Positions 22,264-33,669 of a stretch of 64,000 nt of DNA are shown here, piece by piece; position 1 is the first letter of the stretch, and each line of letters begins with the position of its first letter. The DNA lies in assembly GCA_965242845.1 (NCBI GenBank), contig CBDETC010000002.1:1504118-1568117 (forward strand), read 5' to 3'. The translations under genes and the position numbers were made by a program. This DNA comes from RHLJ01 sp965242845. GTDB taxonomy: Bacteria > Bacteroidota > Rhodothermia > Balneolales > Balneolaceae. The notes beneath the pieces were generated by a model. That model was not told the origin of the DNA. It saw only the letters and a program-made list of their open reading frames with translations, and did not search any database.

Positions 22264-23391
22264 AAAAGCCGGGTCCTCGGCCCTGATGTGGGTGCAGCGC
22301 TACGGCCCCTGTCCTGCATCTCAGGGGCGTCTCGAATACGCTGTGCTCCTGCAGAAAACTTTTTTCACGGGTTCCGTGGGCAACATGTGCAACTGCTGTG
22401 TAAACTCTGTCCTTCAGCACTCGGTGTCCATTCACGGCACAGAACACATTGTGCTTGTGCTGGAGCCGCCACTTCCAGCTCCACACCGACTTAATTAGAA
22501 AAGCAGGGTCACATCAAGCCAGCCTGCAGGAAATGTCTAAGTCCTTAAATGTGGCACGGCAATGAAGCCAGAGACGGTCTGGAGGAGCGTATGGGCTCAG
22601 CACGATCACCCAGAAATACTCCATGACCTGAGCTCTCAGAAGAAAAAGCAAAGCAAGAACTGGTCGCATGCTGCTCTAGGCAGTGCTACAGCTTGTATGT
22701 GAGTCGAGGGGCTTGGAGAGCGCGTGCGGAAGGGAACGCGGAGGCGGTAGTCTGCTTTGGACTAGAGCCGCGAGCTACGGATCCAAGGCCCTTGTCATGC
22801 GTGAATGTTTGAGTTCCTGCGCCGCACTCTTGCCACTCAAGTGTCAACATGTTGCAAACCAATGCTCACTGTCCCTCTGCTCTCAGATCCTTATTTTGCA
22901 ATTTGGGAGCACGCGTTAGCTGCGCCGCCGTCGGAGGCTTTGCTCCATGGGGCGCGCGTGGTGAAAGTTGGTCGATCAGAGCCTCGACGTCTGAAAGCCG
23001 GGTCCTGAGTCCTAGGCCCCGATGTGGGTGCAGCGCTACGGCCCCCGTCCTGCATCTCAGGGGCGTCTCGAATAGGCTGTGCTCCTGCAGAAAACTTTTT
23101 TTCACGCGTTCCGTGGGCAGCATGTGCAACTGCTGTTTACACTCTGTCCTTCAGCACTCGGTGTCCATTCACGGCACAGAACACATTGTGCTTGTACTGG
23201 AGCCGCCACTTCCAGCTCCACACCGACTTAGTTGGAAAAGCAAGGTCACAGGGAGCCAGCTTGCAGGAATTGTGCTTGTGCGATTACGTGGCTTTCAACT
23301 CCTCGAATGTGGCATGCGGATGAAGCCAGAGACGGTCCGGAGGAGCGTATGGGCTCAGCACGATCACCCAGAAATACTCCATGACCTGAGC
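22264..23391. repeat. Direct duplication of about 370-400 bp
   Basis: Copy 1 is about 22,264-22,633 and copy 2 about 22,994-23,391. Both contain GATGTGGGTGCAGCGCTACG, CATTCACGGCACAGAACACA and CGTATGGGCTCAGCACGATC in the same order. The offset grows from 736 to 758 bp because copy 2 has small insertions. Between the copies is unrelated GC-rich DNA without heptamers. The duplicated unit has open frames on both strands; I cannot tell which, if any, is coding. Confidence 0.8.
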
Positions 23392-23599
23392 ACGTGGTGC
23401 TGCTTTCGTCGGCGCCGCTTGATGTGGACCTCAGCATAGGCAATGCTTCGCATCCGCGCTTTGATAACGTAGAGACCGAGGCTGAGGCACGTTAAAGTGG
23501 CAGAAGCTGAAATTGCTCGGGGGAATCCTGGAGCCGCAGCTGCGTTGGAACATGCTAGGCAAAGCAGAAGCTTGCTTAGATGCGGGCCCAGTCGGGTGC

Positions 23600-24100
23600 A
23601 GGTGGTCCGTGCTGGTCCTGGAACTTGTGGTCCGCAACAGTTCAAATTGAGTCGGCTGTCACTAATGATCTACGTTTCACCGGCCTGGTTCCCGCTCGGG
23701 CTGCGTATCCATTTCCAGATTCTCTGGCTCCGGCTCCGGTTTATCCTCGTCTGCCGGGTCGGGAACCTGTTGCTGCGAATGCAGTCCACGTGGCACGCTG
23801 GCAAATGCACAAATTCACGAAGCGCCTCCTCACGTTTGAGGTCCAGATCGCGAGGAAGTGGTGGATAAAAGGAGCGGAGCCGGCGCCACTGGCAAGCGCA
23901 AGTTTCATGTTTATCTCACAACAACCATTTTCACGTCAGCACCCTCAGGATCCAGCTGGAAGCCTTTTCTTTCCTGGACCCAGCTGTACCACTGTGACTT
24001 TGCAGAAGCGATACTCTGGCTCGGTCCTGAGAGGAGTAAAACAGATGGAGAGAAAGCCACGCCTTTCAATTGCGTCACTTTTGAACCTGCTGGTTACTGA
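23600..24100 (+). CDS. Unidentified protein-coding exon, apparent -1 shift
   Basis: A plus-strand frame reads QIESAVTNDLRFTGLVPARA then YPFPDSLAPAPVYPRLPGRE and HVARWQMHKFTKRLLTFE. Near 23,855 the coding-like frame moves by one base and continues as VVDKRSGAGATGKRKFHVYL, then TQLYHCDFAEAILWLGPERS and a TGA at about 24,098-24,100. Restoring one G (GAAG to GAAGG) would join the halves. Such a protein, with a basic C-terminal module, looks like other unnamed dinoflagellate proteins, but I recognise no domain. The start is not determined. It could be a real gene with an assembly error or a young pseudogene. Confidence 0.5.
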
Positions 24101-24440
24101 GCGCCGGACTCTGGGTTTTGCTCGTCCGGAATGCTGTTCATGACCTGAGACGGTGCTGCATGCTACCTTGTACTTGTGCTACCGCTCATGTTTCCACCAA
24201 AGCGCTCTTGCAGCTGTTCTCAAGAACCCTCGCTGGCGTAAAGCTTGTTGACTCGAGCCCACACTGTACCCCCCTTGACCCCTTGATAAACCCTAGCATA
24301 ATCCCCTATGTATTCTCCTATAAATGCACCCTTCAAGGAGTTTAGACTATAGCTCATATAACCCCAAAAAAATCATTCAGAGTTGAAACACTTGCATGCA
24401 ACTGCGCCCTTGAACCCTCACCCTAACAGGCCCGTATACC

Positions 24441-24550
24441 TTGGGTACTGCCCCCCGAGTAACAGTCTATATTAGGGGTCCTATTAGGGGCTATATATAA
24501 CCATATTATAATTACTATCCAACTGTTACTGAGGGGGGGGCAGTACCCAA
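24441..24550. repeat. MITE-like palindrome, family P5, copy 1
   Basis: The ends TTGGGTACTGCCCCCCGAGT and GGGGGGGCAGTACCCAA are inverted. The internal AACAGTCTATATTAGGGGTC and ATCCAACTGTTACTGAGG are nearly identical to the copy at 42,435-42,546. Confidence 0.75.
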
Positions 24551-25058
24551 CGTACACCCCTAAATGTCTTGCAGCCTCAACCACCAGACCAAGATACAAC
24601 AATTACCACACAGCCTAAACCCTCAAAAAACTAAACCCCGACCCACAACCCCTAAACCCTCAATCCTAAACCCTAAACCCTTACCCCTGTATCCCATGCC
24701 CAGCCAGAGTCCAGGGCCCTCGTGTGCCTCAGACGACTTGGGCTTCGGGCTCAAGAGGTTTAGGGCTTAAGGTTAAGGGTTACTAGGGTTTGGGGCTTAA
24801 GGCTTTCCTGTAACCTCAATTACCTGAAGATTTCCGTTTTTCCTTATGATGAAGTGTAATTACTCAAAAGCTGTAAGTAATTGGGGTTATAAGTGGAGTC
24901 CTAGGACTTAGGAAACCCTTGAGTTTTTGGCTTTAGTGAAGTTTTGGGTTTAAGGGGGCTGGGCTTCCGCTTTGTGAGCGGTCCTGGGCTTCAACTGTTA
25001 GTCTGTGAGTCCAAACCGTGGGACCTGCCCCTCCCTCCAGCGTCCCCTGGGTGTGTTG

Positions 25059-25250
25059 CCCTAAGGGTCCAAAGACCCATATACTTAATACGGTTCTAGG
25101 GCCCAAATACTAGAATATTAATGGCATTTGGAGCCCTATGACCCTGTTATTTGGGGTCCTATATACCCCTATAAAGTACCCATATATCCCTTTATATCCC
25201 CCTAAGACCCCCTTAAAGGGACCCTATTATTGATGTCCTTGGACCCTTAG
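25059..25250. repeat. Family P2 palindrome, extended two-layer copy
   Basis: The left end is CCCTAAGGGTCCAAAGACCC and the right end ATGTCCTTGGACCCTTAG. Inside are GGGCCCAAATACTAGAATAT and a run of CCCCTATA and CCCTTAAAGGG units, as in the 14,006 copy. Confidence 0.65.
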
Positions 25251-25439
25251 AGTTGGGGCGCCATGTCAACATGTCACCTCCAGCCCATCGACGCCGGAAA
25301 CTTAGAACCGAAACCTGAAACCTTGATTCTTAAACACCTTACAATACCTTAAGCCCTACATCTTAAACCTTCTGAAAGTTAAATACACCGTTTAGGGTTT
25401 AGGGTTTAGGGTTAAACAACAAATCTTGCACACCTTAAA

Positions 25440-25535
25440 ACCCTCAATCCTAACCCTACGCCCTCAACCCTAAACCCTAAAGCCTAAACCCTAAAACCCC
25501 TAAAACCCTAAAACCCTAAACCCTAAACCCAAAAA
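25440..25535 (-). repeat. CCCTAAA array
   Basis: This is an almost continuous CCCTAAA/CCCTAAAA tract. Similar tracts occur at 26,240-26,370, 28,055-28,210, 29,130-29,200 and 31,050-31,190. Confidence 0.85.
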
Positions 25536-27117
25536 CCCTCAACTTGACTGGCGAGATGAGTTGCTGATAAAATACATAGAAACTAGTATTTAGGGTTTAG
25601 GGGGACTCATGTATGGATAGTTACCAATCATGATAATGTAGGATCACCTGGAAACTGCAATGGAAACTGTCTTTTGACTGAAGAGATGAGTTGCTGATGG
25701 CTGCAGCCAGAGCCAACCCAGGGGGATCCGGTTGGAAGCAGGCAAAGCCCTGCGATCGGCTTCGAGAAGATTTGGTGAAAGTAGGGGCTTAGGGTTTAGG
25801 GCTTAGGGTTTATAGGGTTTCGGGCCTAACCCTAAACCCTAATCCTTAACCGCGTGTAGGGTTCAGGGGTCTCAGGCCTAAGGCTAGGATCTTGGGTGTA
25901 TACCAGGTGTACTTGAAGGTATAGGTTGGGTTATGATGCCTGGAAATTAAGCTTGAAGGTTTTGATTGTCCCAATGATATATAAGCCTGGCCTGGCAAGG
26001 AGTTGTTCAAGAGTCGTACTTCGCGTTTAAGCTTGAGCCTTGCCCCAAACCCTAACGCCTAATCCTACACCCTAAACGCCATAGACTGTAAGCCCCCTAG
26101 ACCCTGAACTCTAAACCCGAAAATCCCAAACTCTCAACCTTCCCATAATTGTGTGCTTGAGTTTGGGGTAATCGAAATGAAAGCACAGGTTGCGGGTAAG
26201 TATGTGATTGTTAGGTACTTGGACCCTTAGGGTAAGATTCAAACTCCAAACCCTAAACTCTAAATCCCAAACCCTAAACCCTACATCCCAAACCCTAAAC
26301 CCTAAATCCCCAACCCTATACCCTGAATCCTAAAGCCCAAACCCTAAACCCTAAACCCCTAAACCGGATCCCGGCAGATGTGGGCATGCCCAAAATTACT
26401 ACCTTTGCTTGGCTGGGAACGAAGGAATTAAAAAGAAAATGGAAACCTTACCACAATGGGTTGTATAGGTTTAGGATGAGGGTTTAGGGTTTAGGATTTA
26501 GGGTTTAGGGTTAGAGGGCATGGAAAAATGGCAACTACTATAATGGGTTCAGGGTTCAGGGTTCAGGGTCTAGCAGGAACGGGAAAGAAAATGGCAACTA
26601 CTTTACGCAGGTATATCGGGACTACAAGTCAGATCCATTCCTTCATTCCTAGCTAACCTAAGGTAAGATTGGGGGTAATGAGGGTTTATTGGGTTTACGG
26701 AAAATTGAATGGAAACCACTGCCGGTATGGGCTTAGGGTCTAGTGTTTAGGGTTCGGCTTAGAGTTAAGATAATGGAGAAGAAAACCGCAACTACTGCTT
26801 AAGAGGTAAAACATGAGGATATTTTTGCATGATGAAAAAGAACATTGGAACTACTATTCAGGGTTTAGGGTTGGATACATTATTGGGATAATGGAAAAAT
26901 AAAACGGAAACTCAGATTGAGGATTCAAGGTTGCGGGTTGGCCTGAATTCTGTCCCGCACGGCCCGCGCACGGCTTGTTTTCAACCAGAGAGAACAAGAA
27001 TCTCCAAACCTACCATCCCAGGTAGCAACACAAAATCATTCTAAGCCTAATTCGACATCAAATTTGCCTAAAACCCTGCAGAGGAAGGGCTTTGGTCCTT
27101 GGCCAAAGTTGAACTTA

Positions 27118-27254
27118 CTCATCTCTTCCACGGTAGCCAGATTCGTGAACGCATGCTGACACGGTCGCCACTTGAAGTTCACGCAGAAGAGGTTTCCCGC
27201 AGCCTGGTGCCCACGCTCTTCATTGCCCGGTTGAAGCAGGCATCCTCGAAGCAT
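27118..27254 (-). CDS. Possible exon ending at GTAAGT donor
   Basis: The minus-strand frame reads LQPGNEERGHQAAGNLFCVN then FKWRPCQHAFTNLATVEEM. It meets a consensus donor (ATGA then GTAAGTTC, about 27,117). No product is recognised. Heptamer-free composition and the strong donor support an exon. The 5' edge is not known. Confidence 0.35.
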
Positions 27255-27459
27255 GCCTTAAAATGCACCCTCAGGGTCGGGAGCCATAATCAGTTGAACA
27301 CACATGAATCATCATTCATTGGATTCCGAGGACCCTGTCCTAGCGGAGGTTCGCCGCGGGCCTCTCTTACAGGGGGGGGGGGGGTCGTAAACCTCTGTCC
27401 TAAGGCCGTCTTTTCGGTTTTACCCTAATTGCCTTAAGAGAGGTTCGCCGCTGAGTAAA

Positions 27460-27568
27460 CCCAAAGGGTCCATGTAGGTAAATGGGATATACTTGGGCCT
27501 TGAAGTAGGTATATGGGAACCCCGTTGGGTCCTAAGTATATACCATATACCTACATGGACCCTTTGGG
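27460..27568. repeat. Family P7 palindrome
   Basis: The arms CCCAAAGGGTCCATGTAGGT and ACCTACATGGACCCTTTGGG are perfect inverses over at least 20 bp, 109 bp end to end. The centre GGGAACCCCGTTGGGTCCTA matches the copy at 3,568. Confidence 0.75.
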
Positions 27569-28218
27569 AAAGGTAGTGCATGTAGGGTTCACGGTGCAGG
27601 ACATTTACTGTGCGAGGCCTGGGTTGCGAATAAGAACTTCATCCCACTATATCTCCTTTATATGCTCCTTGAACAGTAGTTTCCGTTTTAGTTCCAATAT
27701 CCCAACATATCCCCACTGCCCCTAATTCCTAAACCCCTGAATCCTAAACCCCTAAACTGGGGTCATATACGGTATGAATCTCAGGCTCATGGTGAGAAGA
27801 ACGCAAGCCCTTTACACAGTTCGGCTACTCCGACCCTAAACTCCAATTTTGGACCGCCCCCCCAATTTCGCGTTCCTAGTTGAGGGCATTGGCACGTTCA
27901 GGATTCATGTCATAGACAGTAAACCGCCAACCCTGAACCCTAAACCCTAAAGCTTAGCCCACAATACCCTAGCAAGAAAACAGCATCCTTTTTACAAAGC
28001 TATGATGCTCAAAGGACACATGCATCATGCCTTTCAAAACAAGTAGATGGCACTTAACCCTAAAGCCCTAAACCCTGAAACCCTAAAGCCCTAAACCCTT
28101 AAACCCTAAAGCCCTAAACACTCAAACCCCTAAACCCCTAAACCCCTAAACCCTTAAACCCTAAACCCTTAAACCCCTAACACCCCTAAAACCCCTTAAA
28201 CCCCCAATACCCCTGAAC

Positions 28219-28278
28219 CGCTCGAAGCCTCGGCCATCCAGCTCAACGCGCGCTGCCATGCTTGCCCTGAGGCCATGG
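28219..28278 (-). CDS. Putative PPR-repeat exon
   Basis: The minus-strand frame reads AMASGQAWQRALSWMAEASS just after an acceptor-like CCTAACAG. It resembles the first PPR helix (GxxWxxALxLxxEM). It is immediately followed by CCCTAAA DNA. The exon is short, so the call is tentative. Confidence 0.35.
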
Positions 28279-29346
28279 CCTGTTAGGCTAAAGGGACTCT
28301 ACTGTGAACCCCAAACCGGGAACCCCCAAGAATAGGGTTTAGGGTTTAGGGTATATAGTTGGAATATACCTACCAGGGTCCTTACATTCCATTATATTCC
28401 TGCTATATTCTTGGGATTCCCTATTTGGGGTTCCCAGTAGCTCCGTTTAGGCTTCTGCTGGGTCCGCCCATAACACCCTTAGAAAAGTTAGGGTTTAGGG
28501 TTTCGGGTTTTAGGGTTTTAGGGTTTAGGGTTCAAGGTTTATAGGGTTTTAGGGTTTAGGGTTCAAGGTTTATAGGGTTTTAGGGTTTGGGGGTCTTAGA
28601 GTTTAGGATCTAGCGCGCTTCAAGTTTAGGGCTTCAGGGTTTCAAGTTTCGGGTTTTAGGGCTTTAGGGTTTAGCTAACCCTTTGAAAGCTGCCGGATAT
28701 AGGGTCCCCTATTGAAGCCATTGAGGAAAAATATGAAATGTCCCAGGGGTTTTGGTTGAAGGGTTTAGGGGGTTTAGGGTTTAGGTTAAAGGGTTTAGGG
28801 TTCATTTACAAGGCTAGGTAGGCCTGTCACGAAACACTAGCGATTTCTATGATGGTGACAGTTGTTTTGTCGACTTTGCTATAGCTTGGGCATTCTCTAC
28901 CAAGTTGCAAAGGTGCTCAGGGTTCAGGCTTTTTGGGGCCTGTCACAAAAGGAGCTATAGGGATGTCTAAGAATCTAGGGCTGAAGGTCGAGTGACCCTT
29001 TAAAGGCCGTGTAGGGATGTTTAAGGTTTGGGCTTTAGGGACCCTTCCGGGTGTCAAAGGCAGACATTAGGATTGGTTCAGGGTCCTTGACCTAGAGCTT
29101 AAAAAGTGCCGTGATTTATGCTTAGGGTTTACTTAAACCCTAAACCCCTAAACCCTAGACCCTAGACCCTAAGACCCTAAACCCTAGACCCTGAACCCTA
29201 GCTGCTTCGGGGGGTATTTGCATCTTAGGCTATTCGGGACACTTTGCAGTTGGGCATTCCAAGGGGGTATTCGACGGTTGAGCGCTTCGAAGGCGTGGGC
29301 TCGAAGGGGGACCTTGGAGTGCTTGGAGGGTCAGGGGGCTTAGTAA

Positions 29347-29452
29347 GTACACTCCCGGAAACTAACATGGAAACCCAAAAAGGGCAACATAAAGACTACA
29401 GTCCTTCTAAAAGGGGGCTATATGGGTTTCCATGTTAGTTTGGGGGAGTGTA
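29347..29452. repeat. Family P6 palindrome, copy 2 (106 bp)
   Basis: The arms GTACACTCCCGGAAACTAAC and GTTAGTTTGGGGGAGTGTA match the 13,801-13,906 copy in reverse orientation at the same length. Confidence 0.75.
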
Positions 29453-29948
29453 TTGGGCTATATTGGGATCATGGACAATAACTTGGAAACTGTTGTATTG
29501 TATAGGGTTATATAAGGGTAATATAGGGATAATGGAAAAGAAAATTGACACTACTATAATGTTGATAACCCCCCGTAACCGATTTTGTTACCTTGATTAT
29601 CCCCATCCTTAACCGACTTACTAGGTCTCCCTGACCCTCCAAGTGGTGTCAGGTCTACTATTAGTACTAGTAGTGCTAGTACTACTATTCCTATTAATTC
29701 CTATTCCATGGACTCAGAGTTTAGGGTTTAAGGTTGATGGCTGCAGGGACACTCTGAGCTGGGCATTGCATGGGCCATCCAGGTACCCTATACGCCCCAA
29801 ACCCTAAACCCTAAACCCTGAACCCTAAACCCTACATCAGCCCTTCAGGTTACCCTGAATTGCTCATTTCGGGTGAGTCGAGGTTCCAGGCTCAGGATTG
29901 TGTTCAAGATTATGGGATCCCCAAATCTCATAACAAGAAGGAATCTAC

Positions 29949-30042
29949 TACCAGGATCCTCCTTGTACCCTTAATTAAGGGCATATGGTCCCTCATAGTG
30001 AGTATTTAGGGGTATATAGAGGGTAGATGGAGGGTCTAGGTA
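29949..30042. repeat. Family P9 palindrome, uninterrupted 94-bp copy
   Basis: The ends are TACCAGGATCCTCCTTGTAC and GATGGAGGGTCTAGGTA. It is the intact reference for the interrupted element at 2,083-2,290 and the short copy at 8,338-8,417. Confidence 0.65.
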
Positions 30043-30173
30043 TATATGATGAAGCTCTTCTGGCGTCCCTAGCTTCAACATGCTGCAACTCACCCAGCGA
30101 GTGAGGTTGGAGCCCTAAACCCTAGACCTTGAGCTTTGAGTTCTGCAAGCTGTTCAGAGCATTTCACGGCAAA

Positions 30174-30273
30174 TATGCGCTATAGTCTATCCACCCGTAT
30201 TAATCCCCATACTAGTACCCTGTATAATCCCCTATATAACAACCTTTCAGGGAGTTTAGACCATAGCTCACAT
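30174..30273. repeat. Family P1 palindrome
   Basis: The left arm ATGCGCTATAGTCTA and right arm GGGAGTTTAGACCATAGCTC enclose AATCCCCATACTAG and AATCCCCTATATAACAACC. Confidence 0.6.
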
Positions 30274-30710
30274 GGCTTTAGATGGCGACCCCACAGCGGC
30301 ACAAGCAAGCATATAAACACTCAAGCCACTATTTACTTCCTGGGGGGTAAGTAAGGAATGAGGGTATATGTTATGTAGATATTGATGTAGGTATTATATG
30401 GGGATAATATTCCCTTATTGCGTAGTAAGAACCAGTAGGCTAGGGTCGTTTCTAGGCTGTGGAGATCGATATGTACCTGCCTTACCCGTGAGAGGGCGTC
30501 GCTGAAAGCATGTGCCTACACTTCCATCATGAGTTGCCTGTAAACTTCTTTCTTTGACCGGAAGTAGTGTACTTGAGGCTACAGATCCAGCATAAACACG
30601 AGGTGAATAAAATAGAATCCCGTTCGAGCTAGGATCTATAGGATTTAGCCTTAGATGTAGGGCTTAGGGTTCAGGACTTCTAGCTTAGGTTTAGGGTTCA
30701 GGGATACGAT

Positions 30711-30893
30711 GTGAAATCTCCCATGCCTCTACTAGTGCAACCTCGCCCTTTTCATACTGGTACTATCTTGAAAAGAGTTTTAAGGGGTGGAGGAAGCCTT
30801 TATTGTTTCCACGATGAGATTCATGAATGGGGTCTAAATTTATTTGATTACCACACCGGCTACCCTGCACTAAATGTATTTCAGGATAAGTAG
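30711..30893 (+). other. Open frame, unidentified
   Basis: 60 codons read VQPRPFHTGTILKRVLRGGG then FHDEIHEWGLNLFDYHTGYP. Composition is protein-like, but there is no ATG, no recognised family and no clear splice sites. Confidence 0.2.
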
Positions 30894-31995
30894 AGCAAAT
30901 TCAAACAAATTAAAGGGTACCTGCACCCCAGAAAGTCTGTAAAATGATGGCCATACTGGCTCTGAAGCCTTTAGCCCTAGAGTTACCTGTCTTCGAGGCC
31001 CAGGTAGCCCCAAACACTATTCCCCAAAGCCAGCCAACCCTGGCCCTAAACACCTTTCAACCCTAAACCCAAACACATTAAACCCTAAACCACCCCCTAA
31101 ACCTACACCCTAAAACAAACCACCCTAAACCTAAAACTAAACACCCTAAACCCTGAACCCTAAAACCAAACACCTTAAACCCTAAACCCTTACCTTAATC
31201 CCAAAAGTATGTAGAATAATAGCCTTCTGTGCTATTTTTAGGTGTTTTGGGCTATCACCTTACCTAGTTTTGGGGTCCACGTAAGACTAATCAGAGAACG
31301 CGTGAGCTCTGCCTGCGCCACCGTGCAGAAGGCCTGAAGATCCACTGCAACTCTGCCTAGGAGTCGGATTCTTTACCTTACTGGGATTAGGGCTTCAAGT
31401 TTAGGGTTCAGGGTTTAGGGTTTAGGATTCAGGGTTTGGGGTATAGGGAATACAAAAACTCCGGTCCTAATAGACCAAATAAACTCGATATAACCCTCGT
31501 AGTGAAACATCATTTACCGGGTTGCAGGGTTATCCTACGCGTGGGATAAGGAGGATACATGCGTATATAATTACACCCTAAACCCTACTAACTCCCAAAC
31601 CCTAAAATACTAAACCCTGAACCCTAGTCCCTAAAGCCGAACAAAGATTGCTGTATCTCTCTCTAGCGATATGGATATGTTTCCAGATTGGTCTAGACTA
31701 GATCTTGAGGTAGGATACCTACCCACCAGCTGCATATCCAAGTTTGAGGCCCTAACCTAAAAATCGATTTTGACTTGAATGCCCATGATCCTGCAAGTGC
31801 AGTAGAAGGCTATCTTATGTTGCTACTGGCTGACTGGTCCTCAAAGGGGAGTGGGGGAAGTGAATGTAAAGGTACATATCGCAAAACCCTCAGCCCCAAC
31901 CTGTCAACCCTTATTGACGGGTGTCCGCGGAAACCACTCTGGCTTGGCCTTCTGCCTACATAGTGCGGGAAGTATAAGAGCCGCAAGGGATGAAA

Positions 31996-32153
31996 TTACT
32001 GTATACTGGACCCGTAGGGCAAGTGTCGAAGGGCGGGCTGCCCGTTCACTGCATCAATGTCTTCTTCTAGCCGAAGCCGGCTGAGAGTCCGATCATCCAC
32101 TTCGTCTTCGATGTCGACCAAGTATTTTGCCCCACCGAGCTTACTTGCAGGTC
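31996..32153 (-). CDS. Unidentified acidic exon
   Basis: After a good acceptor (CATTTCTCTCAG at about 32,154) the minus-strand frame reads GPASKLGGAKYLVDIEDEVD then DRTLSRLRLEEDIDAVNGQP and ALRHLPYGSSIQ before a TAA at 31,996. It has strong acidic/helical character and no heptamers. The true exon may stop before the TAA. No family is recognised. A second minus-strand stretch near 32,540-32,620 (EKRMENRAADGAYGDTTRLI) may be an upstream exon. Confidence 0.45.
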
Positions 32154-32998
32154 CTGAGAGAAATGCATGAACATGTAAGACAGAATGCTCATCGGAGCAA
32201 TGGAAATGGTGGCTTCAAGCAGTTTTATCTAGGCCACCGTTGGAGAAACACCATAAACCCTACATCGACCCTGAACCCCTACACCCAACCCTCTACACTC
32301 CTGAGATCTTCCAAGTCTTCCTCAACCCACCTCACGCTGTAACCTTGTGACTTGAAGGAAAGGAGTTAGGGTGAGGAGTTTAGGGTTTAGGGTCCTATAG
32401 CCCCTACACGGTGCATAATAGCCCGTCATCCCAGTGATCATCCTACTAAGTAAGTCCTCTTAACCGTAAACCTTAAAAATGAGGGGCAGAGTAAATATCA
32501 TGTTTTGTCCATGCCTGCAGTACTTACTACATCCCTGATCGTCCAAGTGAAATAAGCCTGGTAGTATCTCCATAAGCTCCATCTGCAGCTCGATTTTCCA
32601 TGCGCTTCTCAAACCCTTATACGGTGGGTTATCCATAAATTAAGGCCGCTTTCGGATAATTCGCAAAGTGTTTGCCCATATTACAATAGGGACCCCAAAG
32701 CTGACCCAATTTTGACCACCCTCCCACCCCCAGTATCTCGCTACATGTCCCAAAGGAACCGTTTACAAAGGTGGCGAAGTTCCTGGGTTTAGTATAGGTG
32801 CCTGACTAATGACCAGTATCGTGTTGAGGTCTATTTGAACTATCCTACACCATAATAAAACGGAGGATCTGGGACCGTCATATAGGTAATTCTTCTAGCT
32901 TCCCCTCGATGCACTCCCTATAAACCCCAGCAAGCCCCGATAAGCAACGTTTCTAGAGCCTGAAGACCTGAAACCAAAACCTCAATGAAGGTAACGCT

Positions 32999-33099
32999 GA
33001 GGGTCCAAGTACCTAACAATCATCTACTCCCCCAAAACCTGCACTAGAATTAGTAGCATCAAAGCCCCAAGTACCTGATGATTGTGTACCTGGACCCTG
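32999..33099. repeat. Family P3 palindrome
   Basis: The arms GAGGGTCCAAGTACCTAACA and TGATTGTGTACCTGGACCCT enclose CCCCCAAAACCTGCACTAGA. Confidence 0.65.
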
Positions 33100-33669
33100 A
33101 GCCCTAGATCCTAAACGGTAGCTAACGATTTTCCCTGGTTTGGGCCCTAAACCCTAAACCCTAAACCAAAACCCTGAACCCTAAACCCTAAACTCTGAAC
33201 TCAAACCCTAAACCCTAAAACCCAGTTCCTCTGTTTTGGGCTTCACTCGAGGCATAGGCCCTTACCCTCCGGGCCGAGCAGAGCTGTGAGACCGAAAAGG
33301 GTTAGGGCTTAGGGTTTAGGTTTTGGGGTCCTAAGACCTATAACCTTTAGTCCTACGCCCGAAGCCCAGCCCCCCAATCCTAAACCCTAAGCCATACTCT
33401 TTAAACCCTTAAGTCGAAACCCTAAGCCCTAAAACCCCAAAACCCTAAACCCTAAACCTTTATCCCTCAACCCTTAACCTCCTTTGTGGGGTGCCCAAAT
33501 CCTAGAGCTGAGGCCAGGAGCTGCGCTCGAAGAATTGTTGAAGAGCCAGCCTCAGTCTACTTGGAGGTTTAGAGTAAGTCTTGGGTTTAGGGTTTAGGGT
33601 TTAAGGTCAAAGGTTCCGGGTTAAGGAAATAGGTTTAGGGTTTGGGTTTTTAGGGAGGCAGTATTTTAA

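Noticed and set aside
28359..28544. ORF ending in repeated GFRV units
   Set aside because: GFRV-, NPKP- and LNPKP-type peptides are translations of the TTTAGGG or CCCTAAA heptamer and appear wherever it does.
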